DNA of 64,000 bases from Bufo bufo (Eukaryota; Chordata; Amphibia; Anura; Bufonidae): the NCBI RefSeq assembly GCF_905171765.1, contig NC_053391.1, forward strand, positions 188,304,559 to 188,368,558, given 5' to 3'. The position numbers and the translations under genes were made by a program. The stretch's first letter is position 1, and every line of letters starts with the position of its first letter. The notes under the pieces were generated by a model. It worked only from the letters and a program-made list of their open reading frames with translations, was not told the origin of the DNA and made no database searches. Below, piece after piece: positions 34,415 to 44,804 of this stretch.

Positions 34415-34707
34415 TAGGGATGACCGAATCATCCGAAGTCGATTTGCATAAAACTTTGTTCTAATACTGTACGGAGCAGGAGCTCTGTACAGTATTAGAA
34501 TGTATTGGCTCTGAGTTCGGGAAATGTTTTTTTACAGTACAAATTAACTTATGAAATTATTGCGATTATTATCGAGACTTCGCGAAGCAATAACTTCGGC
34601 TCATCGGAGCCAATACAATCTAATACTGAACGGAGCTCCTGCAAAGAACAACGTTTTATGTGAATCGACTTCAGATGTTTCATCCGAAGTCGATTCGCTC
34701 ATCCCTA
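34415..34707. repeat. hAT-type foldback MITE with exact 8-bp TSD
   Basis: The 293-bp element opens TAGGGATGACCGAATC and closes GATTCGCTCATCCCTA. TTGATGAC is duplicated at 34407-34414 and 34708-34715. It lies in BLZF1 intron 5, close to exon 5. A partial relative ends at 40742. Confidence 0.9.
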
Positions 34708-34784
34708 TTGATGACTTATCCTCAGGATAGGTCCTCAATATATAAATTCTCGAGAAACCTTCTAATAAAACAACAACTTCTTAC

Positions 34785-34913
34785 TTTTGTGTTAGTGACA
34801 TTTCTTGCCGATATTGGTCTCTTTCACTTAACAAATCTTGAAGCGCACTTTGAGTCTCTCTATTTTGCCTCTGAAGATTTGCCCTTATGTTGGTCAGCTC
34901 ATCTGCCATAACT
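34785..34913 (-). CDS. blzf1: BLZF1 exon 5, coiled coil
   Basis: The acceptor (tattgcag) precedes 34913 and the donor GTAAGAAG follows 34785. The 129 nt complete the split Arg codon and encode residues 212-254 (VMADELTNIRANLQRQ through RQEMSLTQ). They end with two bases of a Lys codon that exon 6 completes. The coiled-coil heptads continue. A 293 bp hAT-type foldback lies only about 77 bp downstream of the donor, inside the intron. Confidence 0.95.
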
Positions 34914-35095
34914 CTGCAATACAAAGAGAAGAAACATCAGTATCATTGTGCCAAGGACTTTACACCACAAAGTTTCAACACATAACAAATGGGCCCATGC
35001 TTTATAAGGGAGGACTAAAAGGTGTGCACAAACGTTAGACATATGTTTTTCCCACTGTGTAAGTATACGTTCCAGAATCCGTGATCTGACTTTAC

Positions 35096-35295
35096 CGGCT
35101 GGCAAGAAACTTGCTTCTCCATACGTCACACTGAATTGACATGCGTTCCAGCTGCTCAGATAGCTGCGCTGTATTCCGTGCCAACGCTTCATTCTCCAAA
35201 ATGAGTTGGTTCTTTTCTCGAGCAATGCGCTCAAAATGGTACTGTAAATCATCACCAACAGAGGCCACCAGTAACTTCTTCAATTCTCTGTTAAC
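35096..35295 (-). CDS. blzf1: BLZF1 exon 4, central coiled coil
   Basis: The acceptor (tttaaag) precedes 35295 and the donor GTAAAG follows 35096. The 200 nt start in phase 0 (Val-Asn-Arg-Glu) and end after two bases of an Arg codon. They encode residues 146-212, including LLVASVGDDLQYHFERIARE and ERMSIQCDVWRSKFLASR, the most conserved part of golgin-45. The heptad pattern continues from exon 3. This coiled coil is the rod expected of a peripheral Golgi matrix protein. Confidence 0.97.
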
Positions 35296-35299
35296 CTTT

Positions 35300-36900
35300 A
35301 AAGAGAAGATAAATAGCTGTTAAAAAACACACTCAAGTAATGATCATAAAGAGCAGGCTGAAACATTTGCTTCCTAAATGCAATATTAAGACATCTAAAC
35401 AATTTCCTTTAACGGTTTCCAAGCATTTTGTTGCAGTAGAGTATGTGCAACTTCTTGACATAGCTGGTAGAGCTGCTGCTTCTGCTACAAGATCTGACAA
35501 AGCACACACTCATTTATGAACACCAGTGTTTTCAGGTGTAAATGTTGGCAAATTTGCCAGGTCAGGCAAATGCGGAATAAACTGGACGTAAAAACAAAAG
35601 TGCGAAACGGGTCTTGTAACAATTTTTACGCCAAAAGCGGTTGTAAAAAACGAGTCTGTATGGGGATGAGGGATGGCATTAGTGATCTCTCCTCCCCATA
35701 CTGTGGAGGAGATTGCTTCCTTCCTGACAATCACCTGCTAAATTGTTCCGTGTAAAGGGATCTTCAGTTGTAGGGAGGGACAGAGGTTGTACAGGAAAGA
35801 TCCAAGTGGCTGGGAGAGAAATCATCCATGTTACCAAGGAGGTCAGATTACACAAGCAGAAATGTATCAATGTACTTAGGGAGGAATGCAGACAAAAGGC
35901 TGTCTTAAAGGGGCCATCAATTTCAGCATACAAAAAAATGCTTTAAGGGGAGAGCCCAGAGGTCCCGTATGAGTGGAGAAAGGGAGACCACCATCAAACA
36001 TTTCTCAGCTTCACTCTCTGTCAGAAGCTGTGCCAGTGCATGGGGGCAGTGAAAGCAGCAACATGCTGGACACACAGATCTCACATCCATGCAGGCACTA
36101 CTGTGATCACACAGACCCAGACAGATTCTTCCCAGCGGCACATCCCTATTTACACAGGGCGATTAGCTGCAACAATGATTTTAAGTGACGCATAAAAGAT
36201 ACAATCGCCTGAATGAGCATTTGTGACAGTGCTCATGTTAGACTGTGTTCCATTCAAGCATGGGATAGGAGAACTCCATTCTCATAAGGGCCCGACTGCT
36301 CTGCGATAGGTGATAAGTTATCATTCTGGGAGTCTCAGTCTTGACCAGTTAAAACTGCTGACGGCTGGGAGGTAAAGCCGTTTAAACATACCTTGGTGGA
36401 TGCTCATGCACCTTGCATGACCAAGGAGGAGAGGTTTTAATGCCCCCGGCGATGGTAATGCAAGTGCCATGGGGTGGTACCTTCATGTGCAATGCCCTAT
36501 GACCTCTGCAATGAAAGCTTCCCCTCTGAGCAATGACTCTAGCATCCAACCAGGAGACCTCTACAGCCGTCCCTTAGAGCAGAGGGGGTGGTATGTTTAG
36601 TGCAGAGAGCCAGGGACACTCCACATGAAGGTAAAGCCTCTATGGAACTTGTGATGAATGAGCCGCACCAAGTTTTGTTTAACCCCTTCAGCCACAGTGA
36701 CGTACCCGGCTGTATCATACAGCAGGCACCCAGCCGCAGTGACAGGAAACCCCATCATTTAACCCCTCAGTGAGGCAAGGCAGAGGGATGCGGCAATGAA
36801 ATTGCAGGACTTCGATGCTGCTGAAGCCATCCAGGCATCCATAGGTCTCTTTTATGGTGAATAGGACAAGGGAACAAAAGATCCCAGGTTCTAGCTCCCT
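35300..36900. other. BLZF1 intron 3, no gene
   Basis: Non-coding. A GATCTCTCCTCC...GGAGGAGATTG fragment near 35680 is MITE debris. The ORFs have no domain. Confidence 0.4.
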
Positions 36901-36902
36901 AA

Positions 36903-38241
36903 GGCTACTTTCACACTTGCGGCAGAGAGATCCGGCAAGCAGTTCCGTCGCCGGAACTGCCTGCCGGATCAGGCAAAATGTATGCTAAGGCCTCTTTCAC
37001 ACTTGCGTTGTCCGGATCCGGCGTGTACTCCACTTGCCGGAATTACACGCCGGATCCGGAAAAACGCAAGTGTACTGAAAGCATTTGAAGACGGAACCGT
37101 CTTCCAAATGCGTTCAGTGTTACTATGGCACCCAGGACGCTATTAAAGTCCTGGTTGCCATAGTAGGAGCGGGGAGCGGGGGAGCAGTATACTTACAGTC
37201 CGTGCGGCTCCCGGGGCGCTCCAGAGTGACGTCAGAGCGCCCCATGCGCATGGATGACGTGATCCATGTGATCACATGATCCATGCGCTTGGGGCGCCCT
37301 GACGTCACTCTGGAGCGCCCGGGGAGCCGCACGAACGGTAAGTACACTGCTCCCCCGCTCCCCGCTACACTTTACCATGGCTGCCAGGACTTTAGCGTCT
37401 TGGCAACCATGGTAACCACTCTGAAAAAGCTAAATGTCGGCTCCGGCAATGCGCCGAAACGACGTTTAGCTTAAGGCCGGATCCGGATCAATGCCTTTCA
37501 ATGGGCATTAATTCCGGATCCGGCCTTGCGGCAAGTGTTCCGGATTTTTGGCCGGAGCAAAAAGCGCAGCATGCTGCGGTATTTTCTCCGGCCAAAAAAC
37601 GTTCCGTTCCGGAACTGAAGACATCCTGATGCATCCTGAACGGATTTCTCTCCATTCAGAATGCATTAGGATAATCCTGATCAGGATTCTTCCGGCATAG
37701 AGCCCCGACGACGGAACTCTATGCCGGAAGACAAGAACGCAAGTGTGAAAGAGCCCTAACTGATGGCATTAGAAAGACTGATCAGGATCCTGATCAGTCT
37801 TAAAAATGCCTGATCAGTCGAAAAAATGCATTGAAATGCCGGATCCGTCTTTCCGGTGTCATCCGGCAAAAACGGATCCGGCATTTATTTTTTCACCTTT
37901 TTTTCAGTCTGCGCATGCGCATACCGGAAGGACGGATCCGGCATTCCGGTATTCTGAATGCCGGATCCGGCACTAATACATTCCTATGGGAAAAAATGCC
38001 TGATCCGGCATTCAGGCAAGTCTTCAGTTTTTTTAGCCGGAGATAAAACCGTAGCATGCTACGGTTTTCTCTTTTGCCTGATCAGTCAAAACGACTGAAC
38101 TGAAGACATCCTGATGCAAACTGAACGGATTACTCTCCATTCAGAATGCATAGGGACATACCTGATCAGTTCTTTTCCGGTATAGAGCCCCTGTGACGGA
38201 ACTCTATGCCGGAAAAGAACAACGCAAGTGTGAAAGTAGCC
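36903..38241. repeat. TWA-type MITE interrupted by another TWA MITE
   Basis: The outer element GGCTACTTTCACACTTGCG ... GTGTGAAAGTAGCC is flanked by TAA at 36900-36902 and 38242-38244. It is split at 36986-36988/37757-37759 by an inner element. Its right part is dense in GCCGGATCCGGCA and CTGATCAG palindromes. Confidence 0.85.
36989..37756. repeat. Inner TWA-type MITE, exact TAA duplication
   Basis: GGCCTCTTTCACACTTGCG opens, GTGTGAAAGAGCCC closes, and TAA flanks both sides. The centre is a long palindrome around GTGATCACATGATCC, with arms containing CCCGGGGCGCTCCAGAGTGA. Near-identical copies lie at 42625-43333 and 61018-61775, which points to recent activity. Confidence 0.9.
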
Positions 38242-38244
38242 TAA

Positions 38245-38560
38245 GGGGGCTAATAGTCATTAAATAAAAAGTTTTAAAAAGTAAAAAATAAAAATTAAAA
38301 AAAAATATTAAAAGTTTAAAATCACCTCCCTTTCCCTATTTTACATCTAAAAATATATTAACAATAAAAAAAAAACAACATCAGATATCGCTGCGTCTGA
38401 AAACATCTGAACTATTAAAATATTTTAAAAATATTCCTGAAGTGAACACTAACAGAAAAAAAAAGAAAAACACACGATTCGGCATTTTTTTGTCAATCCC
38501 CCCCACCCCAAAAAAAAATTCAACAACAGTGATCAAAAATAGTACCAATAAAAACATATG
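38245..38560. other. Intronic A/T-rich stretch
   Basis: Runs of A and TAAAAA-type sequence. No feature is seen. Confidence 0.3.
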
Positions 38561-38717
38561 GGGTCATTTATCAAACTGGTGTAAAGTAGAACTGGTTTAG
38601 TAGCCCATAGCAACCAGATTCCACCTTTTCCAAAGAAGCTGTCAAAAATTAAAGGAGGAATCTGATTGGTTGCTATGGGCAACTAAGCCAGTTCTACTTT
38701 ACTTTACTTTTGACCCC
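38561..38717. repeat. Short foldback (TTTATCAAACTGG family)
   Basis: GGGTCATTTATCAAACTGGT and the inverse end TTTGACCCC surround GCCCATAGCAACCAGATTCC and its inverse GGAATCTGATTGGTTGCTAT. This copy is clearer than 6086-6214. Confidence 0.7.
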
Positions 38718-38930
38718 AATAGTTCGTCCCACAAAAAAAAAGCCCACATGCAGTTCTGTGGATGGAAATATAAAAAAAGATATGACTGTCAGAAAATGGT
38801 GTTGCAAAGAAAATTTAAATTTTTTTCAACAGTTTTTATTTTTTTAAAGTAGTAAAACAAAAAAAAAACAACTATACAAGTTTGGTATCGCTGTATTTGT
38901 GTTGAGGTACAGAAGAACATCATATTGAAC

Positions 38931-39706
38931 TAGGGCTGCAGCAAAGGATTATTTTAGCAATCGAGTAATCTACTGATTATTTTTACGTATAATCGAGTAC
39001 TCTAATAAGAAAAAATGAATTAATAGACTGTTTCCCTTTATAAAAAGTCATCAGACCCCCTGCCATCAGTCCCCAACACCCTTTGTTCCTCCCTGTGCGA
39101 TCAGCCCAAGTGCCTCTGTTCCCCCCCGATGCCTTCAGCTCTCCCCCACCCCAGTGCCATCAGCCCCTCCATGCCATCCATTGCCATGTCCCCCTTCCCC
39201 AGTGCCTCCATGCCATCCACCATGTCCCCCACTCCCCCAGTTCTATCAGATCAGCCCCTCCATGCCATCCATGTCCTGTCCCCCCCTTCTCCAGCGCCAT
39301 CAGCCCCTCCATGCCATTGCCATCCATGTCCCCCAGCGCCATCAGCCCCTTCAAGTCACAGTGCCCCCTTCATCACAGGTGCCCCCTTACCCCCGCTAAC
39401 TTTATACTTACCTTTCCTGGCAGTGCGCTGACATGGAGTCCGCAGGAGACGGACCGCATCTTCTTCCCAACATACACTGGGAGGGACCTGACGTCACACA
39501 CAGCGTCAGCCAGCGCGCTGACAACGTGTGCGCGCAAGGCCCTGGCCAGTGAAGTGCGGTGCCGACGGGAGGCCACGGAGGAGTGAGTAAGGGGCTTCAC
39601 TTCACTCACGCTCCGTGGTCACGTGATTTAAATGAATCCTTGATGCAGGGAAACTAAATTGAGGATTTTTTTGCATCGATTACATCGAGTAATCGTTGTG
39701 GACCTA
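38931..39706. mobile_element. Non-autonomous hAT-type element (TAGGGCTGCAGC family)
   Basis: It opens TAGGGCTGCAGCAAAGG and closes ATCGTTGTGGACCTA. The flanking octamers TATTGAAC and CTTTGAAT match at 5 of 8. Inside lies a C-rich CCATCAGCCCCTCCATG tandem region (39120-39370). Proline/histidine-rich ORFs across the tandem region are artefacts. Confidence 0.7.
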
Positions 39707-39839
39707 CTTTGAATGCTGTGATGTCAAAACCCCAAAAACCTTGGCGTAATTTTTATTTTATTTTTTCAATTTAACCCCACAAATATTTATTTTTTTTGTT
39801 TTCCATTAACAGACATGGTAAATTAAGTGGTGTCCTTAA

Positions 39840-40472
39840 AGCGAACCTTTCACCTCATTTTCACTTTATAAACTAGCAACAGTACCTTATAGATTATCTT
39901 GAGTGTGTTGTTATCCATGTTAGTGCCGCTTTCCTGGGCTCTTTATACTTTAAAAAATCGTCTTATAAACTTCACATTCGGTGCTCCAACAGTCATGCAA
40001 CCAGTCAAGGGGGTAGTCCTTCCATCTCCTCTGGCCGTACCGCCCCTGCCCTGCCCCTGCACGGGAGGGAGAGCAGACAGGAGAGCAGACAGGCCGGCAT
40101 CGCGTAAGGCGCATGCGCGATTCTCTTACATGATCGCGCTTTTGTCAGCAAGAAAGACGGGATCGCGCGGCGAATCAGGAGGACGGCGCATGCGCAGGTT
40201 TCAGAAGCGCCGTCCCGGCGACTGAGCCGGCTGTCAGTTAGGAGCATAGAGGAGGGGTTAGGGCAGGGGCGGTACGGCCAGAGGAGATGGAAGGGCTACC
40301 CTCTTGACTGGTTGCATGACTGTTGGAGCACCGAATGTGAAGTTTATAAGACGATTTTTTAAAGTATAAAGAGCCCAGGAAAGCGGCACTAACATGGATA
40401 ACAACACACTCAAGATAATCTATAAGGTACTGTTGCTAGTTTATAAAGTGAAAATGAGGTGAAAGGTTCGCT
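39840..40472. repeat. TTAA-type foldback MITE, 633 bp
   Basis: TTAA at 39836-39839 and 40473-40476 flank AGCGAACCTTTCACCTCATT and its complement. The arms (about 200 bp) are almost identical. The centre is GC-rich with GCGCATGCG. Confidence 0.9.
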
Positions 40473-40534
40473 TTAAAAAATACAACTTATCCCGAAAGAA
40501 ATAAGCCCACGGACCTATGGCTATATGTGATACC

Positions 40535-40742
40535 TTGGAACCGAACCCGAAAAATGTTTTTTTACAGTACAAATTAATTTATGAAGTTATTACCTGAAGT
40601 CTCGAGAGACTTTGCGAAGCAATAACTTCAGCTCATCAGAGCCAATACATTCTAATACTGTACGGAGCTCCTGCTCTGTACTGGAATTAAGTTTTATGCG
40701 AATCGACTTCGGGTGACTTCCGAAGTCGATTTGCTCATCCCT
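40535..40742. repeat. Partial hAT-type foldback (TAGGGATGA family)
   Basis: The right end TTGCTCATCCCTA and interior GCGAAGCAATAACTTC match the element at 34415-34707. The left terminus is missing. Confidence 0.65.
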
Positions 40743-40744
40743 AG

Positions 40745-41205
40745 TAATAAATAATAAATTCATAGCCTCCTTCAAGGTGTCACATAGTCAAATGAAAAGG
40801 CAAGGAAACTGGTGCCGTTGCCCTTTCAAGCATTAGAAATGGCGCAATGACATGTTATGTGATTTATTGCTCACTGGGCTGTAAATGCTTCATGACCATT
40901 TCACACTTTGTACTGTTCCTGATATTAAATCCACTGCTTAAATGTCATAAATCCTAAAGAATTACAACCATCCAGAACAATGATTCTACGCCGGGGGAGG
41001 GGGAATTATGTGGAGGCTTATCAAAAGTGAACTCATGTCAAATGTAGTGTGGAAAAAGAACAGAAACAATGGTAAATGGTGTAAAAAATACTAAGCTGAT
41101 GACAGAAGGTAACCCGGGCTCTGGTCACACATCATGGAGTCATAAGGTGAACATCAGATGCCAGGACACACGGAATATGATGATTACACTCACCGATAAT
41201 CGGAG
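40745..41205. other. Intronic, nothing recognised
   Basis: No coding or repeat structure apart from the start of the purine tract. Confidence 0.3.
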
Positions 41206-41673
41206 AGAGAGAAAGAGAAAAAGAGAAAAAGAGAAAAAGAGAAAAAGAGAAAAAGAGAAAAAGAGAAAAAGAGAAAGAAAAAGAGAAAAAGAGAAAAAGA
41301 GAGAAAAAGAGAAAAAGAGAAAAAAAGAGAAAAAGAGAAAAAAAGAGAGAAAAAGAGAGAGAAAAAGAGGAGAGAAAGAGAGAAAAAGAGAAAAAGAGAA
41401 AAAGAGAGAAAAAGAAGAAGAGAAAAGAGAGAGAAAAGAGAGAAAAGAGAGAGAGAGAAAGAGAGAGAAACAGAAAAGAGAAAAAGAGAAAAAGAGAAAG
41501 AGAAAAAGAGAGAAAAAGAGAAAAAGAGAAAAAGAGAGAAAAAGAGAAAAAGAGAAAAAAAGAGAAAAAGAGAAAAAGAGAGAAAAAGAGAGAAAAAGAG
41601 AGAAAGAAAGAGAGAAAAAGAGAGAAAAAGAGAGAAAGAAAGAAAAAGAGAAAAAGAAAGAGAGAAAGAGAGA

Positions 41674-41705
<32 letters not shown>

Positions 41706-41712
41706 AAGAATA
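41206..41712. repeat. Purine-only microsatellite (GAAAAA/GAGA)n, about 500 bp
   Basis: An almost pure GAGAAAAA-type tract. It gives a long Lys/Glu/Arg ORF on one strand and Phe/Ser/Leu ORFs on the other. It abuts the 3' end of DIRS-B and is in the sense intron of BLZF1. It is capable of triplex (H-DNA) formation. Confidence 0.95.
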
Positions 41713-41817
41713 CACCCCCAGGGACAGGAAACCTGCAGAAACTTTCTTTTGTGACACCCAGTGCAACTTAACCAGAGAACCGTGAATAGCAGGGAGGGAA
41801 TAAGCAAGGGTGCTGTC

Positions 41818-43689
41818 CGGGGCTGTGGAGTCGGAGTCAAGGAGTCGGAGGCAATTTTGGGTACCTGGAGTCGGAGTCAGCAAAAATGAACCGACTCCGA
41901 CTAAATTTAAATTGGAATAAAAAAAAGCAAGTTTAAAATGTCCCAATTCACAAAAAGTTATAATTAAAGGGAATTAGTCACCTGCTTTTTAGCATTTTAA
42001 GCTTTCAACATTGCCATGTTCAATAAAGTACCTTATTTCCTGCAGTGGTCTTTTTACTTTATTTTGTTTTGTCATTTTGATAAAAAATATATTTTTCTGA
42101 TATGCTAATGAAGCTCCAAGGTGCCAAGGTGCCCAGAGAGGCGTTTTTTTCCCCTCTCTGGAGCCCAGTGACGCCCCCCTGCAGTGCCCAGCCCGCCTTA
42201 ATTTGAAGCCCAAGAACGCCTCCTGATCCTGAAATAACCTCCCACAGCCCCGAGAAACGGTTCCGCCCCCTCGCCGCGTCATCTTCTACCTTCAAGAAAT
42301 GCCCCGTTCTTCTTCTGGTCGGCCACCAGAAATCTCGCGTAGGCGCAGTACCGCCTGCACGATCATCAAGCTCCTGAGGCAACAGCGCTCAGTTTACGTC
42401 ACTGGGCTTGGTGAGACTTTTGAGGCTTATACTTTCCATTGTGTTGTGTTCCGCTGTTACAGGGAACGCAACGCCCATGGTTAACCTAGCCTCTCACTGA
42501 TAACTGATTAAGTAAATATGTTTTTTGCAGGACTAGAGACACTTGTATAAGTGAAGGGAATGGATGGTCAATAGCTCAAGACTGAAACTGTAAACCATTT
42601 AAAAAACTGCTGTCATTCAGCTAAGGCCTCTTTCACACTTGCGTTGTTGGGATCCGGCATGCACTTCCGTTGCCGGAGGTGCCTGCCGGATCCGGAAAAA
42701 CGCAAGTGTACTGAAAGCATTTGAAGACGGAACCGTCTTCCAAATGCTTTCAGTGTTACTATGGCACCCAGGACGCTATTAAAGTCCTGGTTGCCATAGT
42801 AGGAGCGGGGGAGCGGTATACTTACAGTCCGTGCGGCTCCCGGGGCGCTCCAGAATGACGTCAGAGCGCCCCATGCGCATGGATGACGTGATCCATGCGC
42901 TTGGGGCGCCCTGACGTCACTCTGGAGCGCCCGGGGAGCCGCACGGACGGTAAGTACACTGCTCCCCCGCTCCCCGCTACACTTACCATGGCTGTCAGGA
43001 CTTTAGCGTCCCGGCAGCCATGGCAATGCGCCGAAACGACATTTAGCTTAAGGCCGGATCCGGATCAATGCCTTTCAATGGGCATTAATTCCGGATCCGG
43101 CCTTGCGGCAAGTGTTCCAGATTTTTGGCCGGAGCAAAAAGCGCAGCATGCTGCGGTATTTTCTCCGGCCAACAAACGTTCCGTACCGGAACTGAAGACA
43201 TCCTGATGCATCCTGAACGGATTACTCTCCATTCAGAATGCATTAGGATAATCCTGATCAGGATTCTTCCGGCATAGAGCCCCGACGACGGAACTCTATG
43301 CCGGAAGACAATAACGCAGGTGTGAAAGAGCCCTAAGGCTATAAAAACTTGTAAACTCACATTGTTAGCTTAAACTTTAAAACATGACTATGGGATTCTA
43401 CTAGGGAAATCATGTTTTAAAATAAATGCCCCTTCCTGGATCCTCCCACTGCCCTATCTTCAACAGAAGATCAGCACACAAAGGAGAAGGCAGCAGCTTC
43501 TGCCCAACTACCTCTCTCTGATATAAGAGCTTAGAAGAACTTGGTGGAACAGCCGTATGTTACCTTTCTTTCCTTCAAGGAATGTATAAAATACATTTGC
43601 ATATTAAATACAGAGGAGTCGGAGTCGGGTAGTTGGAAGTACCAAAAACTGAGGAGTTGGAGTATTTATCCAACGACTCCACAGCCATG
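41818..43689. mobile_element. hAT-type element (GGCTGTGGAGTCGGAGTC) with exact 8-bp TSD
   Basis: It opens CGGGGCTGTGGAGTCGGAGT and closes ACTCCACAGCCATG. GTGCTGTC is duplicated at 41810-41817 and 43690-43697. It contains a TWA MITE (42625-43333) and the end of a TTAA repeat near 41968. No transposase is seen. It sits inside the DIRS-B terminal sequence. Confidence 0.85.
42625..43333. repeat. TWA-type MITE, exact TAA duplication
   Basis: GGCCTCTTTCACACTTGCG ... GTGTGAAAGAGCCC, TAA on both sides. It is the same subfamily as 36989-37756, but 17 bp are missing from the palindrome centre, and a hairpin of about 35 bp (the CTAAATGTCGG arm) is also missing. Both losses fall in self-complementary sequence. 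Confidence 0.9.
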
Positions 43690-43869
43690 GTGCTGTCGTG
43701 GGGTCTGGAAAATCAGATTAACAGTGAGAGTAATCATAATTTTTCCCTCCCCCCACGACAGCACCACAGAGAGAGATTACAGAGAAAACCCTTCCACATG
43801 GGTGGGGTAACCACTTCCAGAACTTTCTTCCCAAACAGAAGATAGAGACAGGATACAGTTGGAGTCGAT

Positions 43870-44800
43870 AGTGACGGTAGAAGGAGAAGACCACGTGGCA
43901 GCCTTACAGATTTGTTCAATAGAAACATTAGCCCCCTCAGCCCAAGAGGTAGAGATTGCACAAGTAGAATGTGCCTTCAGGGACAGAGGAGCAGAACTTC
44001 TAGAATAGGAGTAAGCCAGATAAATAACCGTCCTAATCCACCTGGCAACTTTTTGAGGCCACCTTACCCCTATTTATGCCAGAAAAAAGAACAAAGCAGA
44101 GGACTTTCTCCAGTCCTTGGTTACCTCTAGATAACGCATAAGACTTCTCCTCACATCTAGGCAGTGGAAACCCCTTTCCTCCTGGTTCTTGGGTTTAGCA
44201 AAAAAGGTTGGGAGGACTATTTCTTGGAGCCTGTTACGCTTGGGAGGAACCTTAGGTAAAAAAATTAGGATCTGGTCTAAGAATAACCCTATCATCCAGT
44301 ATAGACATAAAAGGTTGGTTGATAGCGATAACCCTCCTTGCAGAGATTAGTGCTACCAAAAAGACTAGCTTAAAAGGCAAGAAGCTTCACTGAACAGGAT
44401 GTCAATGGCTCAAAGGGCTCCATAGTTAAAGCATTTAACACTTGGTTTAGATCCCAAGGGGGAAACCTGGGTACTCTGACAGGAGCGATTCTTTCTACTG
44501 TCTTGAAGAATCTTACTACCCAAGAGTCAATTGCAAATTTTTCCCCCAGAGTGCAGAAAGGGCCAAAAACCGCACTTTTAGGGTGCTCTTAGTTAACCTC
44601 ATAGACAACCCACTCTGGAGAAACTTCAGATTCTGAACGACTGAAGTCTCAGAGGGCAAAGAACCTACCTCGATCCCCAAAAATCTAGGAACTTATTCCA
44701 AACCCTAGCATAGATGGAAACTGTCACAGCTTTCCTACTTTTTAGTAAGGTAGATACCAGAGCTTCCGAAAATCCCTGTCTAACCAGTAACAACCTTTCA
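43870..44800 (-). pseudogene. DIRS-B tyrosine recombinase
   Basis: The minus-strand frames give RKAVTVSIYARVWNKFLDF, a long frame-shifted middle, LDVRRSLMRYLEVTKDW and finally AHSTCAISTSWAEGANVS and EQICKAATWSSPSTV. The H-x-x-R catalytic pair reads HSTC: the Arg codon is TGT, consistent with CpG decay of CGT. The recombinase is therefore inactive on sequence grounds, in addition to frame breaks. Homologous segments are in DIRS-A (22309-24490). Confidence 0.85.
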
Positions 44801-44804
44801 CATT

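Noticed and set aside
39083..39609. 167-codon Pro/His/Ser ORF
   Set aside because: It crosses a CCATCAGCCCCTCCATG tandem region in a non-autonomous hAT element. All three frames are open because of composition.
41069..41785. 238-codon Lys/Glu/Arg ORF and opposite Phe/Ser/Leu ORFs
   Set aside because: Translation of a GAGAAAAA microsatellite. The peptide has no other composition and no splice context.
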